From Streptomyces sp. ISL-96 (lineage in GTDB: Bacteria; Actinomycetota; Actinomycetes; Streptomycetales; Streptomycetaceae), in the NCBI RefSeq assembly GCF_018614035.1, contig NZ_JAGGPA010000059.1, positions 32,587-96,586 on the forward strand: a DNA stretch of 64,000 nt, read 5' to 3'. Shown here in pieces: positions 8,251-17,348 of this stretch (the first letter of the stretch is position 1; every line of letters starts with the position of its first letter). The position numbers and the translations under genes are program-made. The notes under the pieces are model-generated. The model made no database searches, was not told the DNA's origin, and was given only the letters and a program-made list of their open reading frames with translations.

Positions 8251-9024
8251 ATGTCGTCTTCACCCCTTGCCAAGCGGTCAGTCGAAACGATGCTGTCTCT
8301 GCTTCTCGTCCTGCTGAGCGTCCTGGGCCTGGCGGGCCAGAGCACGGCGAGCACCGCGAGGCAGTCGGTTACGGCGGGTGCGGCGACGCACTCGGTCTCG
8401 GCGCAGTCGCTCTCGGCTCCGCTGCGGTCGGTGCCGGCACAGCCCGACTGGGAGAGCATCGCCGCCTGCGAGAGCAACGGCCGCTGGAACATCAACACCG
8501 GCAACGGCTACTACGGCGGACTACAGTTCGCCCCCTCCACCTGGCGGGCCTACGGCGGCCATCATTACGCACCGCGCGCCGACCTGGCCTCACGGTCCGA
8601 ACAGATCACCGTCGCGGCGCGCGTCGCCCAGGACCAAGGCTTGTCCGCCTGGCCCAACTGCGGTCGCCGCACCAGCCACAGTGCTACCGGATCTGGAAAC
8701 ACCGGAGCCGGCGCCCCCGCCGCCCAGCCGCAGCGCCAGGCTCAGCCCCAGGCCCAGCCTCAGGTGCAGCCCCAGCCTCGGGCCCAGCCCCAGCGCCAGT
8801 CTCAGTCCCAGCCTCCGGCAGCGGTCACCGCGCCGCCGCGGATTTCCCACGAGGCCATCACCGCGCAGACCTACGTCGTGCAACCGGGTGACTGCCTCTC
8901 CGTCATCGCGGACCGCGCCGATGTCCGAGGCGGCACGCAGGCGCTGTACGAACTGAACAAGCACAAGCTCGACGAGGGCCCCGACCGCATCTACCCCGGC
9001 CAGCGTCTGCGACTGCACGCATGA
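8251..9024 (+). CDS. Resuscitation-promoting-factor-like transglycosylase with LysM domain
   Basis: 257 residues from ATG 8251, preceded by GGAGGAG. Signal peptide (TMLSLLLVLLSVLGLAGQ), then the Rpf domain: DWESIAACESNGRWNINTGN with the catalytic Glu in ACESNG, YYGGLQFAPSTW and ending near AWPNCG. A Gln/Pro repeat linker (QPQAQPQVQPQP) joins it to a C-terminal LysM (TYVVQPGDCLSVIADRADV to YPGQRLRLHA). It should cut peptidoglycan glycan strands outside the cell, acting in spore germination and growth. I looked for a c-di-AMP riboswitch upstream, common for such genes, and did not see its conserved blocks. Confidence 0.93.
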   Translation: MSSSPLAKRSVETMLSLLLVLLSVLGLAGQSTASTARQSVTAGAATHSVSAQSLSAPLRSVPAQPDWESIAACESNGRWNINTGNGYYGGLQFAPSTWRAYGGHHYAPRADLASRSEQITVAARVAQDQGLSAWPNCGRRTSHSATGSGNTGAGAPAAQPQRQAQPQAQPQVQPQPRAQPQRQSQSQPPAAVTAPPRISHEAITAQTYVVQPGDCLSVIADRADVRGGTQALYELNKHKLDEGPDRIYPGQRLRLHA

Positions 9025-9194
9025 CGCGCGGATCGTGTTCACGAGCGGGCATGGGATTGGGCATGGGCAGGCCCCGTTCGGTCGAGCGCAGGTGGTGCGA
9101 CGGAAACCGTCAGGCCGCCGCCCGGATTCGGGGCTGTCAGCCGCACTCGTACGGCATCAGGCGTTCGGAGGAGGTGGGTGACCACCACCACCTG

Positions 9195-9491
9195 CTACAC
9201 GCTCGACAGCGACAGCTCGCCGCCTCGGTAGAAGCCTTCCCGCTCCTCGACGACGTACGGAGCCATGGCCTCTCGGCGTCGCTTCTCCGCGTCGGAGCTG
9301 CGCCAGGAGTCACACGCTTGCCTGGAGTCCCAGAACGACACGCCGGTGACCTCTTGCCCGTCCTCGGACCAGTACGCGAAGGCGCGGAGCATGCCGTGCG
9401 GATGCGAACTCGGACGCCATGCCCGCTCGAAATCCTCCAGGGAACCCGGCTTGATGCGGCGCGTCGTCACCCAGACGAAGTGCTCGTCCAT
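9195..9491 (-). CDS. Antibiotic-biosynthesis-monooxygenase-like (ABM) small protein
   Basis: 98 residues from ATG at 9489-9491 with GGGAGGAGG upstream. The pattern VWVTTRRIKPGSLEDFERAW then HGMLRAFAYWSEDGQEVTGV followed by FWDSRQACDSWRSSDAE is that of dimeric alpha/beta-barrel (ABM) folds. Such proteins are small monooxygenases or stress-related dimers; no substrate can be inferred. It stands alone on the minus strand. Confidence 0.7.
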   Translation of the reverse strand: MDEHFVWVTTRRIKPGSLEDFERAWRPSSHPHGMLRAFAYWSEDGQEVTGVSFWDSRQACDSWRSSDAEKRRREAMAPYVVEEREGFYRGGELSLSSV

Positions 9492-9665
9492 CGTGGCCTC
9501 CTCCCGAGCGCCGGTCGGAATTATGGCGCTCTCTCGGACCACGGTAGGTCCGTGGCGCGCGTGCCGCCTCCGCAAGGCGACCATGTCGGCCTGCGGGCCG
9601 GCCGGCGGCGGTGCTCGCGAGCACCGGGCGGGATGACGCGGGCCGCCGCCGGGGGGCTCGACGGG

Positions 9666-10010
9666 TCAGAGGCGACGTACGCGCGAGGCGATCCCGTGGC
9701 CGAGCAAAAGGTAAATCACAGCAGGCAGACCGTAATTGAGGAAAACCCGCAGACCCTCACTCTCCATGGTGAAGATGTCCTGGGACCAGCCGGCCAGCCA
9801 GTCCGCGATTCCGTGCACAAAGCCGACGAAGACATTTCCCTCGTTGGCACCGAGCAGATACAGGAGGATCCAAAGCCCCAGAAAGGCTGCGGCGACGTCC
9901 GCCATCGTGTGGATGATCAAAGCTGCCCGGTTTGCTCCGGCGCCGTCCCGGTGAGGGGTGTAGGGGGTATAGGGGTCGTTTACGGGCATGGGTTCATGGG
10001 AATTGCTCAT
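9666..10010 (-). CDS. Small integral membrane protein
   Basis: 114 residues from ATG 10008-10010 (MSNSHEPMPV), chosen for GGGAGAG just upstream. A Pro/Tyr-rich cytoplasmic N-terminus (NDPYTPYTPHRD) is followed by two membrane helices (AAFLGLWILLYLLGA and LNYGLPAVIYLLLGHGIA) and an RVRRL end. Similar to many uncharacterised actinobacterial membrane proteins; no function is assigned. Confidence 0.7.
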   Translation of the reverse strand: MSNSHEPMPVNDPYTPYTPHRDGAGANRAALIIHTMADVAAAFLGLWILLYLLGANEGNVFVGFVHGIADWLAGWSQDIFTMESEGLRVFLNYGLPAVIYLLLGHGIASRVRRL

Positions 10011-10091
10011 GCTCTCCCTGCTTGCCTGATCCACGTATGCGAAACCGCTTCCAAACCTGCGATCGCATATCGATTTGCGGCTCCGAGCCAG

Positions 10092-10667
10092 TTATCCGTC
10101 GTCCTCGGCAATCGCCCAGCCCGGACGGCTGAATGACGCCTGCCTGGATGAGCCATTGGTGAGTGCTGGTCGCTGACGTTGAGGCTGATGTCGTTTTGCG
10201 GACTGCGACGTATCACGAGGGATGCCCAAGCCCGGTGTGCTCGGCGTGGTGAGAGGGCCGAGTTGCCATGGACGTGCGTCGACGGAGCCTCGGGCCGGGG
10301 AGAGGTGGGACACCTCCTGGTGAGACAGGCCGAGCAGTCGGCAGGCATCACCCTGGCTTACGCGCAAGTCCTCGACCAGCGTGCGAGCGGCATCGGCGAG
10401 CGCCTGCTGTTCGGCGGCGTCGGCCGCGGCACGCTGCCGCTTTGCCTCCAGTACGCACTGCAGAAGCGGTGCGAATTCCGGAACCACGAGATCCACGGTG
10501 ATCGTGTCCGGTCGAATGTCAATTGCTTGTGCGATGGCGTCGCGCGCCATGTCCTCGGCCTCATCCAAGGTGCGGCACTGTGTATGGATGTTGAGGTCCG
10601 GAACATCGACGGCCCACCACCGGCCAATTCTGTGCAGTCGGGCTACGTAGGCAGTGCTCACGGGCAT
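10092..10667 (-). CDS. HicB-like antitoxin-type protein with unusual C-terminal tail
   Basis: 191 residues from ATG 10667, with AAGGAGG 4 nt upstream. Residues 1-80 are a HicB fold (YVARLHRIGRWWAVDVPDL then TLDEAEDMARDAIAQAIDI), and residues 95-120 are a helix-turn-helix-like segment (LVEDLRVSQGDACRLLGLSH). In relatives the protein usually ends shortly after this segment; here a 70-residue low-complexity, basic tail (PSTPGLGIPRDTSQSAKRHQ) continues, which may reflect loss of the normal stop. No HicA toxin gene is seen next to it. Confidence 0.68.
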   Translation of the reverse strand: MPVSTAYVARLHRIGRWWAVDVPDLNIHTQCRTLDEAEDMARDAIAQAIDIRPDTITVDLVVPEFAPLLQCVLEAKRQRAAADAAEQQALADAARTLVEDLRVSQGDACRLLGLSHQEVSHLSPARGSVDARPWQLGPLTTPSTPGLGIPRDTSQSAKRHQPQRQRPALTNGSSRQASFSRPGWAIAEDDG

Positions 10668-10692
10668 TCGGCCTCCTTATGTCGCGGCGGTG

Positions 10693-11553
10693 TCAGATGC
10701 ACACACCGATGACGCACACCCGCGTCGGTGAGGTCGGCTCGGCTGCCGTCGCGCCCGGCAAAAGGCCGGCAACCGTGCCTACGAGGCCGGGGCGTTCGTC
10801 GGAAGCGGGCGCGGTCGTCTCTGGGGCGGGGGCTGGGGTTTGGACTGAGGGCTGAGGAGCGGAGGGCGGGGTGCCGGTGGTGTCAGCGCCCGTACGCTCG
10901 GCCGGCCGGGGTGCCGAGACCGCCGCGCTGTGCGGCGTCGCGTTCGCGGCCGTGGGCGGCTGAGCCACGGCGGCGGCTTCCGGCTGCCGGTTCGTCGTCG
11001 CGGTGGAAGGCGCGGCGACGGCGGTGTTGTGCTGCCGGCCGGTGGCCGCGGGCGGGCGGGTGCCGGGCTGCCGCGCCACAGGGGCGTCCGGCTGCTCCGA
11101 GGAAGAACCGGCGGTGGCTCCCTGGGGCGCGGCCGACGCGGTCACCGGCTCCGGCGGCGGGCCGGCGTTCGTCTGGCTGGTGGACGGCCTGGCGGTCGGC
11201 AACGCGGCCAGGGTCAGGCCGCCGCTGACCAGCGCAAACGCTGTCGCGGCCACGGCCCGACGCCGGTGCTTCTTCCAGCGGGCCAGCTGCCGGCGCCGAG
11301 CCGCCCTGCCTTGCCCAGCGGTGGCGGCGCCGGTGGCGGCGCCTTCCGGGCCGCTGGAGGAATCAGCGTCCGGTGCATCGGCCGTCGCAGCGAATATCTC
11401 CTCCGTCGGCCATACGTCCCGCGTAGTCGCGGTAGCGGCGCCCGCGCCGTGTTGCCGACGGGCGGGCGGGGCGATGTCCGGAGCGTATGCGCCGCACCCT
11501 GGACACACGAACACCCCATTGAGGTCTCGGCGGCACGACGAGCAGTAGTCCAT
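10693..11553 (-). CDS. SCO2400-like zinc-ribbon membrane protein
   Basis: 286 residues. A zinc ribbon opens the protein (MDYCSSCRRDLNGVFVCPGC: two CxxC pairs). It is followed by a Pro/Ala linker, a basic patch (RRRQLARWKKHRRR), one membrane helix (AVAATAFALVSGGLTLAAL) and a long, disordered, Pro/Ala/Thr-rich outer part ending in a Cys-flanked VCVIGVCI. This matches the SCO2400 family of actinobacteria, whose function is unknown. A near-identical 26-bp palindrome-bearing motif lies 216 bp upstream and again by the LAL regulator. Confidence 0.75.
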   Translation of the reverse strand: MDYCSSCRRDLNGVFVCPGCGAYAPDIAPPARRQHGAGAATATTRDVWPTEEIFAATADAPDADSSSGPEGAATGAATAGQGRAARRRQLARWKKHRRRAVAATAFALVSGGLTLAALPTARPSTSQTNAGPPPEPVTASAAPQGATAGSSSEQPDAPVARQPGTRPPAATGRQHNTAVAAPSTATTNRQPEAAAVAQPPTAANATPHSAAVSAPRPAERTGADTTGTPPSAPQPSVQTPAPAPETTAPASDERPGLVGTVAGLLPGATAAEPTSPTRVCVIGVCI

Positions 11554-11933
11554 TGCGATCTTTCTGTGCTGGCTGCGCCGCCAGGGACGCCGGCGACTTG
11601 TTGAGTTCGCACGCGGGATCGAGCGGCCGTAACGCTAATGGCACTCCCCGAAGGTGGTGCGCAGCCCTTGTGACGCTGCTGCGAAGATTTACGGGCGATG
11701 GTGTCTCGTACTCACAGATATGTCGTCGTATTGCGCGCGAAACGCGTGGTTCTCTGGTCGCTCGTCTGCCGAATGGAGCGATTCCGTTCAGTAGCCCTGT
11801 CGTACGACGCGACCCGGACTCGCCACTACGCTCCTGCCGTGGGAGGCAGGACGACCGCCGGGGGCAGACGTTTCGGGCGATGGCGGAGCCGGCGAAGATC
11901 ACGGTGCCGCCGACTGCGCCGCAGGGCGACGCA
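11554..11933. other. 380-bp gap with one palindromic motif
   Basis: No convincing gene. The only clear element is the motif at 11769-11794 described separately. A run at 11711-11740 (TCACAGATATGTCGTCGTATTG) is locally A/T-rich and could hold a promoter. Confidence 0.5.
11769..11794. promoter_or_regulatory. Possible operator, copy 1
   Basis: GAATGGA-GCGAT-TCCGTTC (11771-11789) is an imperfect palindrome with 7-bp arms and one mismatch. With flanks (CC before, AGTAG after) 26 nt agree with 13799-13824 except for one base. The shared motif and dyad symmetry suggest binding of a dimeric regulator. Confidence 0.45.
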
Positions 11934-13661
11934 TCAGGCCGTGGGCAAGACGTTTTCCGTCAATTCCTGGTAGGCGTCCACGATGTCGCCCGTATGGAGT
12001 GTGGTGATCTCCTCCTGGGAGGGCACGCCGGAGCTTCCATGGAGGTCGTAGATGCGCAGATCTCGGAGCGCTGCCGCCTTCCGGGACAGCTCACGCGCGA
12101 AGCGGCCATTGCCGAGTTGGTCGATCACCCCGTTGGTGACGGCGAGATCGCAGCAGGTCTCCAGCGCGACTGCCGCGTCCTCAGCGAGCACGTCACCCTG
12201 GGAGCCGAGGAACGTCTGCGCGATGAGGACGAGTTCACCGGCTGTGTACGACGGGAAGTCCACGCGGGTGTTGAACCGGGACGCGAGGCCGGGGTTGGTG
12301 GCCAGAAGCCCGCCGATCTCGTCCGAGTAGCCGGCGAGGACAACGACCAGACGGTGACGATCGTCCTCGGCACGCTTGAGGAGCACCTGGAGGGCTTCCT
12401 TGCCGAAGGCGTCACCTCCCGAATAGCCGCTGTTGATCAGGGCGTACGCCTCGTCGATGAACAGGACTCCGTCGAGGGCGGCGTCGATGGCGTTCGTGGT
12501 CTTGAGAGCGGTTTCGCCGAGGTGCTGTCCCACCAGGTCCACGCGCTGGGCCTCCACCACGTGTCCGCGTTCCAGCAGTCCGAGTCCGGCGAAGATCTTG
12601 CCGACGATCCTCGCGACAGTCGTCTTGCCAGTGCCGGGTGGCCCGGCGAACACGAAGTGCTGGGGTGCGGGCGCTGCGGTCAGGCCCTGATCCCTGCGGA
12701 CGGCGGCCATTCTCAGCTGGGCCGACAGCGTGCGCACCTGACGCTTGACCGGAGCCATGCCCACCATGTCGTCGAGCTGGGCCAGGGCTTCGTCCAGCAG
12801 CGCTCGTCTGGAGTCGTCGGTAAGGGAGGGCGCTTCGCCGGCGTCGGCAGCCGGCTTCGGACGGTGCCGGGAGTCCGGGGCCGCCTGGACGGGGACAGCT
12901 GCCGGCGCGGTAGTTCGTGTCTTCGCCCGCTCGGCCACGTCGGCTAGTTCCGGGCTGTACCGGAAGGCCTTCTGGAACTGCTTCAGCGCTTCCTCGGGGC
13001 GACCGAGCCCTTCTTGCGCCCTGCCGCGTAAGTAAGCGAGTTCACCCAGGAAATCGCTCTGGTCTCCCAGGGCATGTGGCAAGGGCGCCAGCACGTCGAG
13101 AGCCTCGTGGAACACTTCCTGCACCACCAGCGCCGAAGCGACGTAAAGCTGCGACTCGTCACGCAGAAACGGGTCGCTGATGCCTTCGCCGAATCTCAGG
13201 ACGAGCGGCCAGTCCTTCTTCAAGAAGGCGTAACGCGTGCAGACGAACCGGGTCTCGTCGCAGTCCAGGAGGGCGGTGGACAGCGATTGCCACGCCTCGT
13301 CGAGCCGATCGCCGTCCAGTAGCTGAGCCATCCCTGCCAGCCACAGATCGCGGGCCGTCTCCAGACGGAAGCGAACGTATCCCCCGATCTGGAACTGTGA
13401 GGACAACGGCGTTGTGAACTTCGAACGCAGGGCGCCGAAGGAATGCTGGAGTCCAGCCATGGCCTCGATCGCCTCTCGCCGGCGATAACCGGTGGCATGG
13501 AGCCCCAGCCAGGCGTCGGCTGCCGTCGGATCATGACTGATGGCGAACTCGAACCATCGAGCCGCGTTTGTCAGGTTGCCCTGTCGCAGGTGAGCGACAG
13601 CCTGGAGCCACGCCTGCTCGCACTTCTTCGTCGAGCGTCGCGAAACAGATGACTCCGGCAC
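11934..13661 (-). CDS. EccA/CbxX-like AAA ATPase with TPR-like N-terminus
   Basis: 575 residues from GTG 13659-13661, chosen because GGGGGAG is 7 nt upstream; an ATG at 13679 is the alternative. The first 250 residues are helical repeats (WLQAVAHLRQGNLTNAARWFEFA; YLRGRAQEGLGRPEEALKQF), as in EccA. The C-terminal half is a CbxX-type AAA domain: Walker A GPPGTGKTT, Walker B GVLFIDEAY, arginine-finger region NPGLASRFNTRVDF. EccA proteins are the cytosolic ATPases of type VII secretion that handle WXG-type substrates. No other secretion genes are nearby, but a type-VII-like toxin operon lies 8 kb away. Confidence 0.82.
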   Translation of the reverse strand: MPESSVSRRSTKKCEQAWLQAVAHLRQGNLTNAARWFEFAISHDPTAADAWLGLHATGYRRREAIEAMAGLQHSFGALRSKFTTPLSSQFQIGGYVRFRLETARDLWLAGMAQLLDGDRLDEAWQSLSTALLDCDETRFVCTRYAFLKKDWPLVLRFGEGISDPFLRDESQLYVASALVVQEVFHEALDVLAPLPHALGDQSDFLGELAYLRGRAQEGLGRPEEALKQFQKAFRYSPELADVAERAKTRTTAPAAVPVQAAPDSRHRPKPAADAGEAPSLTDDSRRALLDEALAQLDDMVGMAPVKRQVRTLSAQLRMAAVRRDQGLTAAPAPQHFVFAGPPGTGKTTVARIVGKIFAGLGLLERGHVVEAQRVDLVGQHLGETALKTTNAIDAALDGVLFIDEAYALINSGYSGGDAFGKEALQVLLKRAEDDRHRLVVVLAGYSDEIGGLLATNPGLASRFNTRVDFPSYTAGELVLIAQTFLGSQGDVLAEDAAVALETCCDLAVTNGVIDQLGNGRFARELSRKAAALRDLRIYDLHGSSGVPSQEEITTLHTGDIVDAYQELTENVLPTA

Positions 13662-13798
13662 GGCGTCTCTCCCCCTCATTGACTGGCAGTTGATGGTAAC
13701 GAAGGAGGAGGCTCGCTGGGTGGCCCGCAGCCTTTGGGGCGCGACGCGGGCATCCGTTTTACATTGGATTAATCGATCGTTCGGTCGGTCGGGAGCAA

Positions 13799-13824
13799 CC
13801 GAATGGAGTGATTCCGTTCAGTAG
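13799..13824. promoter_or_regulatory. Possible operator, copy 2, at the LAL regulator start
   Basis: GAATGGA-GTGAT-TCCGTTC (13801-13819), one base different from copy 1. It overlaps the region from which the LAL gene would be translated and lies 140 bp upstream of the divergent EccA-like gene. A binding protein here could repress both. The run TTCGGTCGGTCGG just upstream (13780-13792) is also repetitive. Confidence 0.45.
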
Positions 13825-13834
13825 TCGCCGCGCG

Positions 13835-16750
13835 ATGGACAAGCGGGTCGCCCACGCCCCGGATGCCTCTGCCGAGGGGGCGGGCCGGCTCGTGGGGCGC
13901 GGGCGCGAGCAAGCCGTTCTCCATGAAGCCATCGCCCGCTTGAAGGATGGGGAGGGCGGACTGTATCTCGTCGAGGGCGACACCGGGGTCGGTAAGACGA
14001 CGTTGGTGGAGTCCGTCCTGCGCTCGGCGGACGTAGCGGATGTATCGGTGCTGCGAGGCGGTGCGCGCGGTGGGGCGGTCCCGTACGGGCCGCTGATGGC
14101 GGCGCTCCGGGATCAGCTGTGGGATCAGCTCCGGGATCAGCATCCGCGCCGCTCGGGCGGCGAAGCGGCGGACGAGGGCAACGAGGGCATGGAGGACGTT
14201 CCATCGGCGATGAAGAGGGCGTTCGAGCGCCTCGCCCGCCGGCGTCCCACCGTCGTGTTCCTCGACGACTTGCAGTGGGCCGACGCGGCGACGCTGACCG
14301 TCCTGGCCGATTGGGTGGCGCCGGTGCCCGGGGTCCCGTTGCTGGTCATCGGGGCGTATCGCAGTGACGAACTTCCGCGTCAGCATCCTGTACGCAGCCT
14401 GCGGTCCGGGCTGCGGCGCGCCCCCGGCGGCAGGCAGTGGCATGTGCGGCTGGGGCCACTGGGCCGCGAGGACAGCGCCGTGTGCGTACGGCGGCTGCTG
14501 GGTGACGGAGTCGCGCCGGAGGTCCTGGACACCGTTGTGCGCCGCGCGCACGGCCTGCCCTTCTACCTGGAGGAGCTTGCGGCGGCGGTCACGGAGGCGG
14601 GAGAGGCCTCCCCGGACCGGGTGGTGCCCGAGTCCGTGAGGGACGCCGTTCTCCAGCGCGTCGCGAGGCTGTCGGAGCCGGCGCGGGCCGTCGCGGAGCT
14701 CGCCGCCGTCGCAGCGACAGTCCACCTCGATGTTCTGGCCGAGGTTCTGGCCGAGCTGGGAACGGAGGAGGCGGTCGAGGAGCTGTTCGAGTCCGGCGTA
14801 CTGGTGGAGGTTCCTGACCCGGTCGGCGGGGCGGAGGAGGCCGCGGGGAAGGCGGCGTTCCGCCACGCACTGGTGGGCGAGGCGCTGTACGCCGCCATCC
14901 CCTGGGCCCGGCGTCGGCGCCTCCATGCCGTACTGGCGCAGGCACTGGAGGTACGCGGCGAGGCGCCTGCCGTCGTGGCCGCGCACTGGGACAAGGCCCA
15001 CGAGCCGGCGCGCGCCCGGCCGCCGCTGCTGGCCGCCGCGGAGGCGGCGTGCCGGGTCCACGCCTACCGCGACGCCAGGAACGCGATCGACCGTGCTCTC
15101 GTCCTCTGGCCGCCCGGCGAGAAGGAAGCGGCCCGCGTACAGGTGGTGGACCGGCTCGGCGAGTGCGCCGAGCGTTGTGGCGACCTCGCGGAGGCGGCCC
15201 GCGCCTGGGAGGAAGTGGCGGCCGCACATCGTGCCGCAGGGGACCACGAGGCGCTCGCCCGTACGGAACGGTCCCTGGCCGGTGTCTACGAGCTGGCCGA
15301 CGACTGGCCGCGTGCGCTGGGGGCCCGGTACCTGGCCGTCGAGGAGTTCGCCCGGGCCGGTCTGCCGACGGAGGCCGCTACGGAGCGGCTGGCGGCGGCC
15401 GCGCATCTTCAGTACGCGGGCGACCTCACCGCGGCGCTGCGACTCGTACGGGAGGCACGGGCGGAGGTGGAGACCGAGGCCGCGGCGCACGACGTCACCG
15501 CGCTGCGGGCGCGCGCGACGGGCCTGGAGGGGCTGATCCGTACCAAACTCGGCGACGGGGTCGCCGGTACCGAGCTGACTCGCGAAGCGCTGGACCTGGC
15601 CCTGAGCTCCGAGCTCGACGCCCTCACCGCCGAGGTCTACTACCTGCACGCCGACGCGCTCGAACAGCGCACGGACTACCCGGCGGCGCTGGACGCCTGG
15701 GCCGACGCGCTGACCTTCTGCCGCAGTCGCGGCCTGGACGCCGACGCGCACGTCTGCCTCGCCTGTCTGGCCCCGGCGCTCCGGCACACCGGCCAGTGGG
15801 ACCGCGCGCTGGAAGTGGGTCACGAGGTTCTGGCCACCGACGACGCGCCGGAAGTGGCGCACATGGTGGCTGCCGGGGAGATCGGTCTCATCCTCGCCAA
15901 CCGGGGTACGACGGCGCAGGCGCGTCGCCATCTCATCCGCGCCGCGGCGTTCTCGCAGACCCACGAGCTGTTCGGGCTCGAAATCGACACGTCCTGGGGC
16001 CTGGCACGGGCCGACGACCTCGACGGTCAGGACGACAGCGCCGTGACCAGGCTGCGGGAACTGAACGCCCGCTGCCGCATCCGGGAAGAGCTCCACTACT
16101 CCGTGGCCGCGCTGCGCTGGTCCTCGTCGTACTTCGGCCGCCGGGGCCTGCGCGGTGACCTGGGCGCGTGCACGGACACCCTCGCGCGCATCGCGGCCGC
16201 CACAGGCACGGCGGAGGCGACCGGGGCGCTCGCCCATGCCCTGGGTGAGAGTGCCCTGTTGGAGGAGGATCCCTGCCGCGCCGCCGACCAGTTCGAGCGG
16301 GCACTCGCGCTGCTGGGAGCTGTCGCCCTCCCGCCCGAAACAGCGGAAACGCAGGTACGCGCCGGTGTGGCCCTGGCCGCCGCCGGGGACCGGGGCAAGG
16401 CGGTCGAGCGGCTCGTCCCCGCGTACCACACGGCACGGGCCCTCGGCGCCCGCCCGCTGGCCGCCGCGGCCCTGCGGGAGCTCGAAGCCCTCGGCGAAGA
16501 TGTACGGCGCCGACTCGGCCGCCGGGCCGCTCGGCACAGTGACCCGGCGGGGCTGACGTCCCGCGAACGCGAGGTCCTGCGGCTCGTCGCGGCCGGACTC
16601 ACCAACTCCGAGATCGCCGGCGGGCTGTTCCTCAGCCCCCGCACCGTGGACATGCACGTGCGCAACCTGCTCGCCAAGCTCGGCTGCCACACGCGGACAG
16701 AGGCGGCACGCAGGGCCGGTGAACTGGCCCTCCTGGAGACCATTGCGTGA
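13835..16750 (+). CDS. LAL-type LuxR-family transcriptional regulator
   Basis: About 971 residues from ATG 13835 (MDKRVAHAPD); a GTG at 13808 lies inside the palindrome and cannot be excluded. Order of domains: AAA-type ATPase with Walker A GDTGVGKTT and Walker B VVFLDDLQWAD, a winged/linker region, many helical (TPR-like) repeats from about residue 380 to 880, and a C-terminal LuxR helix-turn-helix (LTSREREVLRLVAAGLTNSE to VDMHVRNLLAKLG). Large ATP-binding LuxR regulators typically activate secondary-metabolite or sugar-use genes on binding an inducer. The target is unknown; the next two genes (OsmC, GNAT) are candidates. Confidence 0.93.
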   Translation: MDKRVAHAPDASAEGAGRLVGRGREQAVLHEAIARLKDGEGGLYLVEGDTGVGKTTLVESVLRSADVADVSVLRGGARGGAVPYGPLMAALRDQLWDQLRDQHPRRSGGEAADEGNEGMEDVPSAMKRAFERLARRRPTVVFLDDLQWADAATLTVLADWVAPVPGVPLLVIGAYRSDELPRQHPVRSLRSGLRRAPGGRQWHVRLGPLGREDSAVCVRRLLGDGVAPEVLDTVVRRAHGLPFYLEELAAAVTEAGEASPDRVVPESVRDAVLQRVARLSEPARAVAELAAVAATVHLDVLAEVLAELGTEEAVEELFESGVLVEVPDPVGGAEEAAGKAAFRHALVGEALYAAIPWARRRRLHAVLAQALEVRGEAPAVVAAHWDKAHEPARARPPLLAAAEAACRVHAYRDARNAIDRALVLWPPGEKEAARVQVVDRLGECAERCGDLAEAARAWEEVAAAHRAAGDHEALARTERSLAGVYELADDWPRALGARYLAVEEFARAGLPTEAATERLAAAAHLQYAGDLTAALRLVREARAEVETEAAAHDVTALRARATGLEGLIRTKLGDGVAGTELTREALDLALSSELDALTAEVYYLHADALEQRTDYPAALDAWADALTFCRSRGLDADAHVCLACLAPALRHTGQWDRALEVGHEVLATDDAPEVAHMVAAGEIGLILANRGTTAQARRHLIRAAAFSQTHELFGLEIDTSWGLARADDLDGQDDSAVTRLRELNARCRIREELHYSVAALRWSSSYFGRRGLRGDLGACTDTLARIAAATGTAEATGALAHALGESALLEEDPCRAADQFERALALLGAVALPPETAETQVRAGVALAAAGDRGKAVERLVPAYHTARALGARPLAAAALRELEALGEDVRRRLGRRAARHSDPAGLTSREREVLRLVAAGLTNSEIAGGLFLSPRTVDMHVRNLLAKLGCHTRTEAARRAGELALLETIA

Positions 16751-16833
16751 ATACGGCAATTCTGCCGTTCTTGCCGCGTCGCAACCTACCTACATTCGGT
16801 GCATAACGACCCGAATGGGGAGGTGTGCCAGAC

Positions 16834-17328
16834 ATGGGCAGCACCAAGATCATCGAAGAGACGACCGCGATGTGGACCAAGGAGCCGGACGGGGCCCGCA
16901 GCGCGCCCACCGTGACCGCCCGCTCCGAGGACGGCCGGGTCACGATGCAGGCCGGTCCGTTCACGATGCACGCCGATCTTCCCGCGCCGCTCGGCGGCAC
17001 CAACCAGGCACCCAGCCCCACAGCGCTGCTGCTCGGCGCGCTGGCCGGCTGCGCCGTCGCCTTCGTACAGGACACCCTCGCACCGCAGCTCGGTGTGCGG
17101 GTCACGTCCGTGGAGGCAGCGGCGCGGTGTCGGACGGACGCCCGCGGGCTGCTGGGCATGGACGGCGCGGAGCCCGATCTGCGCGACGTGTCCGTGGACG
17201 TGACGGTGGACTGCCCGGACGGCGAAGCCGCCGTCGCCGAGATCGCCCGGGTGTGGCAGGAGCGCTGCCCGATCTACCTCGCGCTCCAGAAGCCCGCCGA
17301 CGTCGCAGTCCGCTTCCGGGCGGCCTGA
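16834..17328 (+). CDS. OsmC-family peroxide-reducing protein
   Basis: 164 residues from ATG 16834, with GGGGAGGT 10 nt upstream (a GTG at 16825 is less well spaced). Both OsmC cysteines are present in context: ALAGCAVAF and QERCPIYLAL. They form the redox pair that reduces organic hydroperoxides. N-terminal beta-rich part (TVTARSEDGRVTMQAGPFTM) fits. Cytoplasmic dimer expected. It begins 84 bp after the LAL gene and 20 bp before the GNAT gene, so it likely forms an operon with the latter. Confidence 0.88.
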   Translation: MGSTKIIEETTAMWTKEPDGARSAPTVTARSEDGRVTMQAGPFTMHADLPAPLGGTNQAPSPTALLLGALAGCAVAFVQDTLAPQLGVRVTSVEAAARCRTDARGLLGMDGAEPDLRDVSVDVTVDCPDGEAAVAEIARVWQERCPIYLALQKPADVAVRFRAA

Positions 17329-17348
17329 CCGAAAAGGGAGCCGCAACC

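Noticed and set aside
15049..16158. Long overlapping open frames inside the LAL regulator gene, on both strands
   Set aside because: High G+C makes long chance frames; their products are Arg/Gly/Pro-rich with no motif, whereas the LAL frame has full ATPase and HTH signatures.
16753..16768. ACGGCA-ATTC-TGCCGT hairpin as terminator of the LAL gene
   Set aside because: Stem of only 6 bp, no T-run; too weak to call.
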